From the NCBI GenBank assembly GCA_945868505.1, contig CAMBLO010000012.1, forward strand, positions 1 to 63,200: a DNA stretch of 63,200 nt, read 5' to 3'. A program made the position numbers and the translations under genes. Source of the stretch: an uncultured Clostridia bacterium. Lineage in GTDB: Bacteria; Bacillota; Clostridia; Lachnospirales; Anaerotignaceae. The notes beneath the pieces are model-generated. The model saw only the letters and a program-made list of their open reading frames with translations. It searched no databases and had not been told where the DNA came from. Positions 17,705 to 27,615 of this stretch are shown in pieces. Position 1 is the first letter of the stretch. Each line of letters starts with the position of its first letter.

Positions 17705-18946
17705 ATGAAAGCAGAAATCATGGCAGTGGGGACAGAACTGCTGTTAGGCGATATTTTGAACACGAACGCCCAGTTTTTGGCACAGGAGCTGGCAAGCCTT
17801 GGCATAGAGGTCTATTATCAGACGGTGGTGGGGGACAACCCCAAGCGGCTGAAGGATACTATTTTTCATGCCTTTGACCGGGCAGACCTTATCATCACCA
17901 CAGGGGGCCTTGGCCCTACGGAGGACGACCTGACCAAGGAAACGGCGGCGGAATATTTCGGGGAGAAGCTGGTGCTGGATGAAAGAGCCTTGGGACGTAT
18001 CAAAAAATATTTTGACCGCACCGGCAGAACCATGACCCAGAACAACGTGAAGCAGGCCATGGTGCCCGAGAACAACTGCACCGTTTTGTATAATGACAAC
18101 GGCACAGCCCCCGGCATTATTATGGAAAAGAACGGCAAGATGATTGTGATGCTGCCCGGCCCTCCAAAGGAAACCATTCCCATGTTCCGCAATCAGGTGA
18201 AGCCCTATCTGGCGCAGAAGCAGGAATTTACCTTTGTTTCCCGTATCCTGCGGGTGGCAGGCGTAGGGGAAAGTGCCATGGAGGACAGGGTAAAGGATAT
18301 CATTGACGCCCAGACGAACCCTACCATTGCGCCTTATGCCAAGGACGGCGAAGCCATCCTGCGTATCACGGCAAAAGCCAAGGATGAAGCAGAAGCCAAC
18401 AAGCTGATTGACCCTGTGGCGGCGGCCCTGAAGGAACGGCTGGGGAATGCTGTTTATGCGGAAGGGGAAACAGATATGGAAACGGTGGTGGCTGAAATGC
18501 TGCTGGAAAGAAAGCTGACCGTTGCCGTGGCGGAATCCTGCACAGGGGGTATGATTGCCTCCCAATTAGTGGAATATCCCGGTATTTCTGCCGCATTGCT
18601 GGAGGGCTGTGTGACTTATTCCAACGATGCGAAAATGCGCCGACTGGGGGTAAAAGCAGAAACCTTGGAGAAATACACCGCAGTCAGTGAAGAAACGGCA
18701 CGGGAAATGGCAGAAGGCATTGCCAGAACCAGCGGCGCCGATATCGGCATTGCTACAACGGGCATTGCGGGCCCCGATGGTGGCAGCGAAGAAAAGCCTG
18801 TGGGACTAGTGTATATCGGCCTTTCCTACAAGGGAAAAACAGAGGTGCAGGAGCATCATTTCGTAGGCAAACGGGATAAGATTCGCCAACGTGCCACCTA
18901 TACAGCCCTAAACTGGCTGAGAAAGGCGATGCTGGATGAAGAATAA
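17705..18946 (+). CDS. cinA: CinA-family protein (competence/damage-inducible protein A; NMN amidohydrolase domain)
   Basis: The N-terminal half (about 1-170) is a MoCF-biosynthesis/COG1058 domain with AVGTELLLGDILNTNAQ and TTGGLGPTEDDLT. The C-terminal half (about 255-410) is a PncC-type nicotinamide-mononucleotide deamidase domain with VAVAESCTGGMIASQL. The whole protein (413 residues) has the usual CinA length. It probably takes part in pyridine nucleotide repair or salvage. In Firmicutes cinA typically precedes recA; here one permease gene is inserted between them. Confidence 0.95.
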   Translation: MKAEIMAVGTELLLGDILNTNAQFLAQELASLGIEVYYQTVVGDNPKRLKDTIFHAFDRADLIITTGGLGPTEDDLTKETAAEYFGEKLVLDERALGRIKKYFDRTGRTMTQNNVKQAMVPENNCTVLYNDNGTAPGIIMEKNGKMIVMLPGPPKETIPMFRNQVKPYLAQKQEFTFVSRILRVAGVGESAMEDRVKDIIDAQTNPTIAPYAKDGEAILRITAKAKDEAEANKLIDPVAAALKERLGNAVYAEGETDMETVVAEMLLERKLTVAVAESCTGGMIASQLVEYPGISAALLEGCVTYSNDAKMRRLGVKAETLEKYTAVSEETAREMAEGIARTSGADIGIATTGIAGPDGGSEEKPVGLVYIGLSYKGKTEVQEHHFVGKRDKIRQRATYTALNWLRKAMLDEE

Positions 18947-19793
18947 AGGGGATTGGATGCTGCTGCTAGCGGCTTTTATCGGTGGCGGCGGTTTCATCTG
19001 TTTAAAATATTTATTGGATTGGGGCTATGACCCCTTTCAGGTGATTTTTGGGCGGTTTCTGATGGCTTCCCTCTGTATGTGCGTGGTGTATCATAAGCGG
19101 CTGAAAAAGATTACGAAACGGGAATGGAAGGTAGGCGGCATTTTGGGGGTGCTGTTGGCGGCTATGTTCCTGCTGATGACGGTGGGGCTGCAATATACAA
19201 CCCCTTCTGTCAATGCGTTTTTGGTAAATATTCCTGCGGTCATTGTGCCTTTTATCTGCTGGGGTGTGTTCAAACAGAAGCCCAGCAGAAACTGCTTCAT
19301 TGCGGCTGGGATGACCTTGGTGGGGGTTTCCTGCCTATCCCTGACGGCAGATTTCCACATGGATTTGGGGGCAGGGCTTTCCCTGTTGGCGGCGGTTGCC
19401 TTTTCCCTGCAGATGGCGTTTCTGGGGAATATCACGGAGGGGTGCGATGCGGTGCATATTGCTGTGGCGGAAAACCTTTTCACATTGCTGGTGACGGCAG
19501 TTATTGTGACGTTTACGGGCTGGGATATGCCCCCACTGACATTGCCTGCCTTTGGGAATTTCTTCTTCTTGGGGGCTTTTTGTACGGCGGCGTATTTTGC
19601 TCTGCAATCGGCGGGACAGCAGATCACTTCCCCCAACAAGGCGGCTATCATCATTACATCGGAATCCATTTTTGCGGCGATATTTTCCGCTCTCCTTTAT
19701 GGCGAACGTATGAGCCTGCGGGGATATTTGGGCTGTATCATCATTTTTGCGGCAATGGCACTGGCGGAGCAGCCCCCAAAGGAAACAAAATAA
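18936..19793 (+). CDS. EamA-family (DMT superfamily) permease
   Basis: The 285-residue polytopic protein has ten predicted membrane helices in two EamA repeats, starting LLLAAFIGGGGFICLKYLL. ATG 18936 overlaps the last 11 bases of cinA, so translation is probably coupled to cinA. It is only distantly similar to the permease at 6670-7569 as read by eye. The substrate is unknown. Its insertion between cinA and recA departs from the usual order, but recA has its own promoter directly downstream. Confidence 0.88.
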   Translation: MKNKGDWMLLLAAFIGGGGFICLKYLLDWGYDPFQVIFGRFLMASLCMCVVYHKRLKKITKREWKVGGILGVLLAAMFLLMTVGLQYTTPSVNAFLVNIPAVIVPFICWGVFKQKPSRNCFIAAGMTLVGVSCLSLTADFHMDLGAGLSLLAAVAFSLQMAFLGNITEGCDAVHIAVAENLFTLLVTAVIVTFTGWDMPPLTLPAFGNFFFLGAFCTAAYFALQSAGQQITSPNKAAIIITSESIFAAIFSALLYGERMSLRGYLGCIIIFAAMALAEQPPKETK

Positions 19794-19796
19794 GTA

Positions 19797-19839
19797 TTGA
19801 CAAGGCGAACAAAATCGAATAAAATGAGAACAGAAGTTC
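19797..19839 (+). promoter_or_regulatory. SOS-controlled recA promoter with LexA box
   Basis: TTGACA (19797-19802) and TAAAAT (19820-19825) are separated by 17 bp. GAACAGAAGTTC (19828-19839), within the longer palindrome GAGAACAGAAGTTCTC, is a perfect GAAC-N4-GTTC LexA/DinR box. It covers the expected transcription start, so bound LexA would block initiation. A lexA gene is present at 58525-59133. Confidence 0.92.
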
Positions 19840-19924
19840 TCATAAAATAAATTGACAGCGGTTTTCCGCAGAGGAAAACGTAGTTTTGAAAAGAAATCCT
19901 TGATTTTGGAAAGGTGGAAATAAA

Positions 19925-21007
19925 ATGGCAGCAAAATCCCAGAAAGAAGATGTAAAATTTGAAGATAAGCAAAAGGCTTTGGATGCAGCCCTGAGCCAGA
20001 TTGAAAAGCAGTTTGGCAAGGGCGCAGTGATGAAATTGGGGGACGACAGTGCAAGAATGGCTGTAGAAGTGGTTCCCTCCGGTTCCCTGAGCCTGGACTT
20101 GGCGTTGGGGGTGGGCGGTGTGCCCAAGGGCAGAATCGTAGAGGTTTATGGCCCGGAATCCTCCGGTAAAACTACAGTGGCCCTGCACATGGTTGCGGAA
20201 GTGCAGAAGCGGGGCGGTATTGCCGGCTATGTGGATGCGGAACACGCCATGGATCCTACATACGCAAAGGCTTTGGGCGTGGATATCGACAACCTGTATA
20301 TCTCTCAGCCCGACGACGGCGAGCAGGCATTGGAAATTGCGGAAACCATGGTACGCAGCGGTGCTATTGATATTGTGATTGTGGACTCTGTAGCGGCTTT
20401 GGTACCCCGGGCGGAAATCGAAGGGGAAATGGGCGATTCTCACATGGGCCTGCAGGCAAGGCTGATGAGCCAGGCCCTGAGAAAATTGACAGGTATCACA
20501 AACAAATCCAATTGCACCGTTGTTTTCATCAACCAACTTCGTGAAAAAATCGGTGTGACATTTGGTAACCCCGAAACAACCACAGGCGGTCGTGCATTGA
20601 AATTCTATTCCTCCATCCGTATGGAAATCAGAAAAGCAGATGTATTGAAGCAGGGGACGGAAATTGTTGGCAACCGTGTAAAGGTGAAAATTGCGAAGAA
20701 TAAAGTTGCGCCTCCCTTCAAAACAGCGGAATTCGATATCATCTACGGCAAAGGTATTTCCAAAGAAGGGGATATTCTGGACCTGGCGGCAGATGTGGAT
20801 ATCGTAAACAAGAGCGGCGCATGGTATGCCTATAAGGAAACCCGCATTGGACAGGGGCGTGAAAATGCAAAGCAGTTCCTGAGAGATAATCCGGATATAT
20901 GTGCAGAAATCGAAAATCAGGTACGGGAACATTATGGTCTGGCTGCATTGGAAGTCCCTGCAGCGGCGGCAGAAGCAGAAGCGCCCGTTGTGGAAACAGA
21001 AATCTAA
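19925..21007 (+). CDS. recA: Recombinase RecA
   Basis: RecA forms filaments on single-stranded DNA, drives homologous recombination and triggers LexA self-cleavage. Walker A is GPESSGKT at residues 76-83. [19 protein letters not shown] sequence, the L2 region and NKVAPPFK are all recognisable, and the length of 360 is normal with an acidic/Ala-rich tail. The start follows GGAAAGGTGG. The long 5' leader (about 90 nt after the LexA box) holds no other gene. It is a single-gene unit with its own terminator. Confidence 0.99.
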   Translation: MAAKSQKEDVKFEDKQKALDAALSQIEKQFGKGAVMKLGDDSARMAVEVVPSGSLSLDLALGVGGVPKGRIVEVYGPESSGKTTVALHMVAEVQKRGGIAGYVDAEHAMDPTYAKALGVDIDNLYISQPDDGEQALEIAETMVRSGAIDIVIVDSVAALVPRAEIEGEMGDSHMGLQARLMSQALRKLTGITNKSNCTVVFINQLREKIGVTFGNPETTTGGRALKFYSSIRMEIRKADVLKQGTEIVGNRVKVKIAKNKVAPPFKTAEFDIIYGKGISKEGDILDLAADVDIVNKSGAWYAYKETRIGQGRENAKQFLRDNPDICAEIENQVREHYGLAALEVPAAAAEAEAPVVETEI

Positions 21008-21022
21008 AATCGAGAAAGATAA

Positions 21023-21055
21023 AACCCTATGGAATCAATCCATAGGGTTATTTTT
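21023..21055. terminator. Bidirectional terminator between recA and azlD
   Basis: AACCCTATGG pairs with CCATAGGGTT across a seven-base loop. T-rich sequence follows on the plus strand and A-rich sequence precedes it (T-rich on the minus strand), so it can serve both convergent genes. Confidence 0.9.
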
Positions 21056-21057
21056 GT

Positions 21058-21387
21058 TTAAAAGACGACTTGCACCAGAAGCATATAGCAGACCGTGCCG
21101 CCGAAGATGCTGAGCATGGTGTTTCTTTTCCAGATATGTAAGAGAGCTGTCAGAGCGGAGGCGATCAAAGGAGGTGCAAAGCCAGCCGCCGAGGAAAAGG
21201 TGATACCCTTCAGGCAATACATGACCAGTGTTGCCATGATGGCCATGGGAAGGACCCGACCCAGATAGCGAACGATTTCAGGCACTTCTTTCCCACGGAA
21301 AAGGAGGAAAGGCAGAGCGCGCTCCGCAAAGGTGCAGAGGGCGCAGACTGCAATGATGAGAATGGATTGTGTTGTAGAAAGTACCAT
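21058..21387 (-). CDS. azlD: AzlD-family branched-chain amino acid exporter subunit
   Basis: The small hydrophobic protein (109 residues) has three or four membrane helices and the AzlD pattern FAERALPFLLFRGKEVP. AzlD acts with AzlC as a two-component exporter of branched-chain amino acids or their analogues. Its ATG directly follows the azlC stop codon, and its AAGGAGG site lies inside azlC, so the two subunits are co-expressed. Confidence 0.92.
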   Translation of the reverse strand: MVLSTTQSILIIAVCALCTFAERALPFLLFRGKEVPEIVRYLGRVLPMAIMATLVMYCLKGITFSSAAGFAPPLIASALTALLHIWKRNTMLSIFGGTVCYMLLVQVVF

Positions 21388-22089
21388 TTAGTTTTCCTCC
21401 TTTTTTGTGTTCTGGGGTTCGATACGGCTTCTCAGGATAGTCAGCAGAGCCACGGTGATGACCAGAGAAGGCAGGATGAAATTGGAAGGCCCAAAGAAGA
21501 TGAGGCAGACGATGCTGGAAATGAAGGCCAGCAGGGCAGGCAGACGATTATCTGCACTGGACATCTGCTCGATGAGAATGACGATGAACAACGCCGTCAG
21601 GGCGAAATCAATGCCTGTGGTATCGAAGGGGATCAATGTGCCGATGAGGGCACCGAGAATGCTTAGGACCACCCAATACAGGATGGGCATCAGGGCTGTC
21701 AGTACATAGGCCCATTTTTCATCGATATCATCATCGAAATCATGGGAGCAGTGGAGGGAATAGTTTTCATCCGTCAGGGAATAGATGAGAAAATATTTCC
21801 AGAAGCCAAAGGAGCGGAATTTTTCGATGAAGGACAGACCGTAGAAGATATGGCGGCTATTGAGCAGCAGTGCCATGATCGCCACGGTCGCCAGAGAAAC
21901 GCCGCCGGCGAAGAAACTCACCATCAGGTATTGCAGGGAGCCTGCCATAACGAAAAGGCTGCAGGCGCCTGTCCAGAGAAAGTTATAGCCCACATTCTGC
22001 ATCAGCACCCCATAGGCCAGCCCTACGGGAATGAAGCTGATGAAGATGGGGAAGCTGTGCTTGACTGCATAGCGTAAGGTTTTTACCAT
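21388..22089 (-). CDS. azlC: AzlC-family branched-chain amino acid exporter subunit
   Basis: The 233-residue membrane protein has the AzlC/YgaZ features: IGVAYGVLMQ-type helix 1 (here FIPVGLAYGVLMQNVGYNF) and LNSRHIFYGLSF in the middle. It forms the large subunit of the AzlCD exporter. The start has AAGGAGCG upstream. The MATE exporter gene lies 28 bp upstream on the same strand, so all three may share a transcript. Confidence 0.93.
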   Translation of the reverse strand: MVKTLRYAVKHSFPIFISFIPVGLAYGVLMQNVGYNFLWTGACSLFVMAGSLQYLMVSFFAGGVSLATVAIMALLLNSRHIFYGLSFIEKFRSFGFWKYFLIYSLTDENYSLHCSHDFDDDIDEKWAYVLTALMPILYWVVLSILGALIGTLIPFDTTGIDFALTALFIVILIEQMSSADNRLPALLAFISSIVCLIFFGPSNFILPSLVITVALLTILRSRIEPQNTKKEEN

Positions 22090-22116
22090 AAAAATCGCTC
22101 CTTTTGCTTTTGTATG

Positions 22117-23445
22117 TTAGAAATAATGATAGTATTTTCGGTTCACCGCCAGGAAAAATACAGCGATGAGGACGGTGATGGCTTCCGCCACGGGGATGGC
22201 AAGCCAGATGCCGTCGATGCCGAGAAACCTCGGCAGGAGGAGGATACTTCCCGTTACGAAAACGAAGGTACGCAGGAAGGAAATCATCGCCGATACCTTC
22301 CCGTTGGACAATGCCGTAAAGAAGGAGGAGGCGAAGATATTGATGCCTGCAAAAAGGAAGTTCCAGACAAAGATTTTATAGCCATAGAGGGTGATGGCGT
22401 AGGTGTTACTTTCCTGTGGTGTAAAGATGGCGATGGCGGGTACTGCCATCAGGTAGGAGAAGCCGAAGCATACCACTGAGGAAATCAAAATGATGCCGAG
22501 GCACATTTTGAAGAGCCGTTTCAGCTGAGGAATATTGCGGTTGCCGTAATTGTAGCTGAACACAGGGGCTGCGCCGCTGGCAAAGCCCAGATATGCCGAG
22601 GAAAACAGGAACTGGGCATATAATACAATGGTGATAGCGGCAACACCGTCTTCCCCCAGCAGTTCCATCATTGCTAGATTGAACAGAAAAGTGGTGACAG
22701 CCATGGCAGCGGAGGTTACCATTTCCGAAGAACCATTCAGCATGGTATGGGCGATGGTTTTTCCGTTCCATTTGGGCTTTACGAAATACAGCTCTGTTCT
22801 GGGCTTGGCAAAATAGAACAACGGAGGGATGCCGCCAACGAGAAAGCCGCTGACGGTGCCCCAGGCTGCCCCAACGATGCCCATATCCATCCGGACGATG
22901 AAAATATAGTCGAAAAGGATATTGGACAGACCTGCTGCAACACTCAGCCACAGCCCCAGATTGGGTTTCCCTGCGGTGATGAAAAGGGTCTGAAACATGG
23001 TCTGTATGACAGAAATGGTGTAAAACGCCATCATGACTTTGCCGTAATCCATGCAATAGGACAGCAGGTTTTCATCGGCTCCCAAAAACAGGGAAAGGGG
23101 GCGTATGAACAGGAAGCAGGGGACGGAAATTACCAGACCGACGATGATGCCGAAGGCTATGATGAGGGTGAAAGCACTGCGGGCTTCCGCTTCTTTTCCT
23201 TCGCCCAATTTGCGCCCGATGATGGCGGAGCCCCCTGTCCCCAGCATGATGCCCAACCCAATCAGGATATTGATGAGGGGAAAGACGATATTGATGGCGG
23301 AGAGGGCAGTAGTTCCCACAAAGCGGGAAACGAAAATGCCGTCCACGATGGTATAGGTTGCCACAAACACCAGCATGATGATGGTGGGCAGGGTGAATTT
23401 TATCAGGGATGATAATGTAAATTCTTTTGAGATATCATTTTGCAT
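22117..23445 (-). CDS. MATE-family multidrug/metabolite efflux transporter
   Basis: The polytopic protein (about 442 residues, twelve predicted helices) has the MATE/NorM organisation in two halves. The first half contains FTLSSLIKFTLPTIIMLVF and LGTGGSAIIGRKLGEGKE. Such pumps expel cationic compounds using a Na+ or H+ gradient. ATG 23445 is chosen because AGAGG precedes it by seven bases. A longer reading from 23499 would need a weak start without a ribosome-binding site. It heads a likely MATE-azlC-azlD transcript. Confidence 0.93.
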   Translation of the reverse strand: MQNDISKEFTLSSLIKFTLPTIIMLVFVATYTIVDGIFVSRFVGTTALSAINIVFPLINILIGLGIMLGTGGSAIIGRKLGEGKEAEARSAFTLIIAFGIIVGLVISVPCFLFIRPLSLFLGADENLLSYCMDYGKVMMAFYTISVIQTMFQTLFITAGKPNLGLWLSVAAGLSNILFDYIFIVRMDMGIVGAAWGTVSGFLVGGIPPLFYFAKPRTELYFVKPKWNGKTIAHTMLNGSSEMVTSAAMAVTTFLFNLAMMELLGEDGVAAITIVLYAQFLFSSAYLGFASGAAPVFSYNYGNRNIPQLKRLFKMCLGIILISSVVCFGFSYLMAVPAIAIFTPQESNTYAITLYGYKIFVWNFLFAGINIFASSFFTALSNGKVSAMISFLRTFVFVTGSILLLPRFLGIDGIWLAIPVAEAITVLIAVFFLAVNRKYYHYF

Positions 23446-23530
23446 AAGACGACCTCTTTTATTTAGCATAGCATGGCGAAAATCTGAATACAATTTCAAA
23501 ATTGTAGGCCATACAAAAAATGAAGAGAGA

Positions 23531-25300
23531 TTACTCTGCTTTCATTTGGTTCACCCGGTTTTCATCAGGGGTGATATAGATGGTGCGGTTGGTCAGATAG
23601 ATAACCATACCTGGCTTGGCACCGTTGGGCTTTTTGATATTTTTCCGCTGGGTATAATCCACAGGTACCATGCTGCTGTTTTTTGCCTTGCTGTAGAAGG
23701 CTGCCAGATTGGCTGCTTCCTCCATGGTGGCTTCGGGCAGCTCGCTTTGCCCATTGGTGCGGATGATGACATGGGAACCGGGGATATCTTTGGTGTGCAT
23801 CCAAATATCGGTCGGCTCTGCCATGCGCAGGGTCAGTTCATCATTTTGCAGATTGCTCTTGCCTACAAAAATATCATATCCATCGGAAGAAACATAATGC
23901 AGAGGCTTGGATTTTTTGGGCTTCTGGGCGCCTTTTTTCTGCACCTGTCTGCGGATGAATCCGCTTTCCGCCAGTTCGGTGCGGATTTCGGAAAGGTCTG
24001 CGTCATCCTTAGCATTATCCAAGGCGTTCAGGACGCTTTCCAGATAGACCAGTTCTTCCTCGTTCTGTTTTTCCTGAATTTCCAGAGCGGCAAGGGTACG
24101 CTTCGCCTTGTTATACTTGCTGAAATATTTCTGGGCATTTTCCGCAGGGGTTTTTGCAGGGTCGATGGCGATTTCGATTTCCGGCATGTCCGCTTCGTAA
24201 TAATCGATGGTCTTGAAGGTGGTGACGCCTTGGGGGACAGCATAGATATTGGCAGTCAGCAGTTCGCCTTTTTTCTTCCACAGCTCCATGCCCTTGGTTT
24301 CTCTGCGGGTCTTGAGCTGAATTTCTTTTTTCTTTACACAGCGTTCGATATTGCTCATCACCAGTCTGCGCATATCATGGGCTTTCTGGCGGATATGGGC
24401 TGCGTTGTCTCGCTCCTGATAGAAGCCCTCCAAGAGAGCGGAAACAGAATCGAAGGCTTTTTTCTGTAAGCCGGAAAATTGGGTCATTTCCAGTACGGCA
24501 AAATCCACAATACGGCTATTTTCCTTCTGATAATAGATGGCAGGCTGGTAAGCGTCTGCCTTAATCTCTGCCATGGTTTTGTCGAAGGCGGTGAAAAGCC
24601 GTTCCCCTTCTTCGATGGTGGTTTCCTGACAGGAATTGGAGGCATCCAAGCCTGCACGGGAGCAGATTTCCCCTGCCATAATGGGGCTGATGCCCGTATA
24701 GGTTTGATAGATAAATTCCTGCAGCTTTCGGCCCTCCTGAAGATGCAGAGAGAAGAGAAAATCGCCTTTTTCTGCTTCTAGCGGATTTTTCTTATCCTGA
24801 GAAGGAGGGAAAACATATTCTTTGCCGGGAAGAACCTCACGAACAGAGCTTTTTTCGTGGGTGACCCGTTTGATGGAGTCCAGAATTTTGCCGTTTTCGT
24901 CGGTCAGAATCAGGTTGCTGTGCTTGCCCATGATTTCCAGAATCAGGTTTTTGGTGGTGATATCGCCCATTTCATTGGCGGATTCCACCCGAAGGATAAT
25001 GATACGTTCGAAATTGGGCTGGCAGATATCCACGATCTTGCCGCCGGCGATATGCTTTCGCATGACCATGCAGAACAAAGGAGCAGTCATAGGGTTTTCC
25101 CGTGTGCTTTCTGTCAGATGGATACGGGGATGGGCAGAGTTGGCGGAAATGATGATTTTTTTCGCGCCGTTGCCCAAGCCGCGGATAGTCATGCGGATTT
25201 CGTCAGCCACAGGCTGATGGATTTTATCGATACGCCCTCCCACGAGGGCAGATTTCAGTTCGGATACGATGGCAGATGTTGTGATGCCGTCCAGTGCCAT
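23531..25300 (-). CDS. rqcH: RqcH / NFACT-family ribosome quality control protein
   Basis: RqcH (formerly fibronectin-binding protein FbpA/YloA) binds obstructed 50S subunits and recruits tRNA-Ala to add alanine tails to stalled chains. The N-terminal NFACT-N domain begins MALDGITTSAIVSELK. A central coiled coil lies at about 280-430. The C-terminal NFACT-R domain contains YDIFVGKSNLQND and DIWMHTKDIPGSHVIIR. The length of 589 is usual. It diverges from yicC, as yloA lies close to yloC in Bacillus. It has a strong AAAGGAGG site. ClpX-ClpP, a candidate protease for the tagged chains, is in this window. Confidence 0.95.
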   Translation of the reverse strand: MALDGITTSAIVSELKSALVGGRIDKIHQPVADEIRMTIRGLGNGAKKIIISANSAHPRIHLTESTRENPMTAPLFCMVMRKHIAGGKIVDICQPNFERIIILRVESANEMGDITTKNLILEIMGKHSNLILTDENGKILDSIKRVTHEKSSVREVLPGKEYVFPPSQDKKNPLEAEKGDFLFSLHLQEGRKLQEFIYQTYTGISPIMAGEICSRAGLDASNSCQETTIEEGERLFTAFDKTMAEIKADAYQPAIYYQKENSRIVDFAVLEMTQFSGLQKKAFDSVSALLEGFYQERDNAAHIRQKAHDMRRLVMSNIERCVKKKEIQLKTRRETKGMELWKKKGELLTANIYAVPQGVTTFKTIDYYEADMPEIEIAIDPAKTPAENAQKYFSKYNKAKRTLAALEIQEKQNEEELVYLESVLNALDNAKDDADLSEIRTELAESGFIRRQVQKKGAQKPKKSKPLHYVSSDGYDIFVGKSNLQNDELTLRMAEPTDIWMHTKDIPGSHVIIRTNGQSELPEATMEEAANLAAFYSKAKNSSMVPVDYTQRKNIKKPNGAKPGMVIYLTNRTIYITPDENRVNQMKAE

Positions 25301-25442
25301 AGAGGATACCTCCTTTGATTTTTATACTAATTTTATATTTTAACATAAGAACAAGATTTTTGCATCTGTTTTGATTGGAATACATCACAGATAGAAAAAT
25401 TAAAATTAGATTAAAAATAGTGGATACAATTTGTCATTTTCC

Positions 25443-25471
25443 TTGCTATTTACCATTGCCTTATGTATAAT
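25443..25471 (+). promoter_or_regulatory. Promoter of the yicC-remA-gmk-rpoZ operon
   Basis: TTGCTA (25443-25448) and TATAAT (25466-25471) are separated by 17 bp. An in-frame ATG at 25463 overlaps the -10 element, which argues that the yicC start is the later ATG at 25514. Confidence 0.75.
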
Positions 25472-25513
25472 GGAACAACGATTTTGGAACGCGTAACAGA
25501 AAGGAATAGAAAC

Positions 25514-26401
25514 ATGAGTGCAAGCGTAAGAAGTATGACCGGCTACGGACGCGGCGAGCATATGGCGGAGGAGCGTAAATTTACGGTGGAAATGAAATCC
25601 GTGAACCATCGTTACAATGATATGACCATCAAATTGCCCCGTTCTCTGGCAAGTCTGGAAGATAAGATCAAAAAAAGAATCATGCGGGATGTATTCCGCG
25701 GCAAGACAGACGTTTACATCAGCTTTGAAACCTTCTCCGCAGCTGATGTGGATGTAAAATTGAATGAAGCATTGGCAGCGGCTTATATTGAAAAGCTGAA
25801 CCTGATGGAAGAAAAATTTGATTTGGTTGGCGGCAATAAGCTGGAATTGGCGGCAAAATTCCCTGATGTTATCACGGTGGAAAAAGCCCAGCAGGAAGAA
25901 GCTGTTATCTGGGAAGCACTGGCACCTGCTTTGGATGAAGCTGTGGAAAAATTTGTTGCCATGAGAACCGTGGAAGGGGAAAACCTGAAAAAGGATATCC
26001 TGCTGAAGGGCGAACGAATCAAAACATTGGTGGCAGAGGTGAAGGAACGCTCTCCTCTGGTGGTAGTGGAATATCAGGAAAAGCTGAACAACAGACTGAA
26101 AGACCTGTTGGGTGGCGTGGATGTAGACCCTCAGAGAATCGCTACGGAGGTTGCTATTTTTGCAGACAGAGGCTGTGTGGATGAAGAAGTCACCAGATTG
26201 GAAAGCCATCTGGTACAGCTGAAGGATATTCTGGAAGGCGGCGGTCAGGTGGGCAGAAAGCTGGATTTCCTGATTCAGGAAATGAACAGAGAATCCAACA
26301 CCATCGCTTCCAAGGCCAACGATATCCAGATTGTAAAGGCAACCATCGAATTAAAGAGTGAAATTGAAAAAATCAGAGAACAGATTCAGAATTTGGAATA
26401 A
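25514..26401 (+). CDS. YicC/YloC-family endoribonuclease
   Basis: The protein (295 residues) begins [12 protein letters not shown], the hallmark of the YicC family. It ends with the conserved block [19 protein letters not shown] followed by [17 protein letters not shown] (here with QE in place of RE at the first position), which belongs to the DUF1732 domain. YicC/YloC proteins are now described as endoribonucleases. ATG 25514 follows AAAGGAA and lies after the promoter. It opens the block yicC-remA-gmk-rpoZ-priA that matches the Bacillus yloC region. Confidence 0.93.
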   Translation: MSASVRSMTGYGRGEHMAEERKFTVEMKSVNHRYNDMTIKLPRSLASLEDKIKKRIMRDVFRGKTDVYISFETFSAADVDVKLNEALAAAYIEKLNLMEEKFDLVGGNKLELAAKFPDVITVEKAQQEEAVIWEALAPALDEAVEKFVAMRTVEGENLKKDILLKGERIKTLVAEVKERSPLVVVEYQEKLNNRLKDLLGGVDVDPQRIATEVAIFADRGCVDEEVTRLESHLVQLKDILEGGGQVGRKLDFLIQEMNRESNTIASKANDIQIVKATIELKSEIEKIREQIQNLE

Positions 26402-26429
26402 CCCCATTCAATCAGAAAGAGGTTTCACT

Positions 26430-26687
26430 ATGGATAAATTGCATTTTTTGAACATTGGTTATGGCAATGTGGTTTCCGCAAATCGTGTTATCGCCATCAT
26501 CAGCCCCGATTCCGCCCCTGTAAAGCGAATCATTCAGGATGCCAAAGAAAAAGGGACGCTGATCGATGCCACCTATGGCAGAAAGACCCGCTGTGTCATC
26601 GTTATGGACGATGGGCATATCGTTCTTTCTCCCAATATGCCGGAAACTGTGGGCGGAAGGCTTTCCGCAGAGCAGAAGGGGATGTAA
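26430..26687 (+). CDS. remA: RemA-family DNA-binding regulator (DUF370)
   Basis: This 85-residue protein begins [15 protein letters not shown] and carries [16 protein letters not shown] and [21 protein letters not shown], the complete DUF370 pattern. In Bacillus, RemA activates matrix and osmoprotection genes. In Clostridia the target genes are not known from sequence. The start ATG 26430 follows AAAGAGG. gmk begins three bases after its stop. Confidence 0.95.
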   Translation: MDKLHFLNIGYGNVVSANRVIAIISPDSAPVKRIIQDAKEKGTLIDATYGRKTRCVIVMDDGHIVLSPNMPETVGGRLSAEQKGM

Positions 26688-26690
26688 GTA

Positions 26691-27299
26691 TTGAAAAAAC
26701 AGGGTATTTTATTGATTATCTCTGGCCCTTCCGGTTCAGGGAAGGGAACCATTGTAGAACGTCTTTGCAAGAAGGATGATTTTTCTCTTTCCATTTCTGC
26801 AACGACAAGAAAACCCAGAGAATATGAAAAAGACGGGGTGCATTATTTCTTCCATACCCGTGAAGAATTTGAACAGATGAGAGATCGCAAGGAGTTGCTG
26901 GAATGGGCAGAATTTTGCGGGAATTATTACGGCACACCCAGAAAATATGTGACAGAGCAGTTGATGGCTGGTAATAATGTGATTTTGGAAATTGAGGTGC
27001 AGGGGGCCCTGCAAGTGAAAAAAATCTATCCCGAAGGCGTATTGGTGTTTATGGTTCCCCCCAATCTGGAAGAATTGGGCAACCGCCTGACCAACCGCGG
27101 TACCGAGGATAAGGAAACCATCAATCTGCGCCTGCGTCGTGCGCTGGAGGAAATGGAACTGGTAGAGGAATACGATTATCTGGTCATCAATGATACCATT
27201 GAACAGGCCACAGAGGATATTCTGACCATCGTAGAAGCAGAAAAAATGAAATGCAGCAGAAATAAAGATATCAAAAAGATTTTCAAAGGAGAGATGTAA
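26691..27299 (+). CDS. gmk: Guanylate kinase
   Basis: The enzyme phosphorylates GMP to GDP with ATP. The P-loop GPSGSGKGT is near residue 11, followed by SISATTRKPREYEKDGVHYFF for GMP binding, and the lid region RLTNRGTEDKETINLRLRRA. The start is TTG 26691, supported by AGAAGGGG upstream and by the family N terminus. Length is 202 residues. It sits in the conserved remA-gmk-rpoZ order. Confidence 0.97.
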   Translation: MKKQGILLIISGPSGSGKGTIVERLCKKDDFSLSISATTRKPREYEKDGVHYFFHTREEFEQMRDRKELLEWAEFCGNYYGTPRKYVTEQLMAGNNVILEIEVQGALQVKKIYPEGVLVFMVPPNLEELGNRLTNRGTEDKETINLRLRRALEEMELVEEYDYLVINDTIEQATEDILTIVEAEKMKCSRNKDIKKIFKGEM

Positions 27300-27300
27300 T

Positions 27301-27603
27301 ATGTTGAGACCTTCTTATTCCGACTTGCTGGAAGTTATCACACAGGATGCCGAGGATATTACCATCGGCAGCAGATATACCATCGTTATTGCGGCAGCAA
27401 AAAGAGCAAGACAGTTGGTAGACCATGCAGAGCCTATGATCGACAAGGTGAAGGTGGATAAGCCTGTTTCCATTGCCGTTCACGAGCTGTACGAAGGCAA
27501 ACTGAAAATCCGTCAGGGTCAGCCTGCGGCAGAGGAAGAAAAAGAAGTTGCACTGGCAGAAGTGGATTTTGCCAGCATGGCGGAAGAAACTGACGAAGAA
27601 TAA
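27301..27603 (+). CDS. rpoZ: DNA-directed RNA polymerase omega subunit
   Basis: This small subunit (100 residues) assists RNA polymerase assembly. It begins MLRPSYSDLLE and has IGSRYTIVIAAAKRARQLV, the conserved omega helix, with an acidic tail (EEEKEVALAEVD). ATG lies one base after the gmk stop, with AAAGGAG inside gmk. Confidence 0.95.
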   Translation: MLRPSYSDLLEVITQDAEDITIGSRYTIVIAAAKRARQLVDHAEPMIDKVKVDKPVSIAVHELYEGKLKIRQGQPAAEEEKEVALAEVDFASMAEETDEE

Positions 27604-27615
27604 GAAAAAGAAAAT

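Noticed and set aside
21367..23412. Plus-strand open frames opposite azlDC and the MATE gene
   Set aside because: They are hydrophilic antisense translations of membrane-protein genes, with no ribosome-binding site or family pattern.
25463..25513. Longer N terminus for YicC from ATG 25463
   Set aside because: That ATG overlaps the TATAAT promoter element, while ATG 25514 has a ribosome-binding site and the family N terminus.
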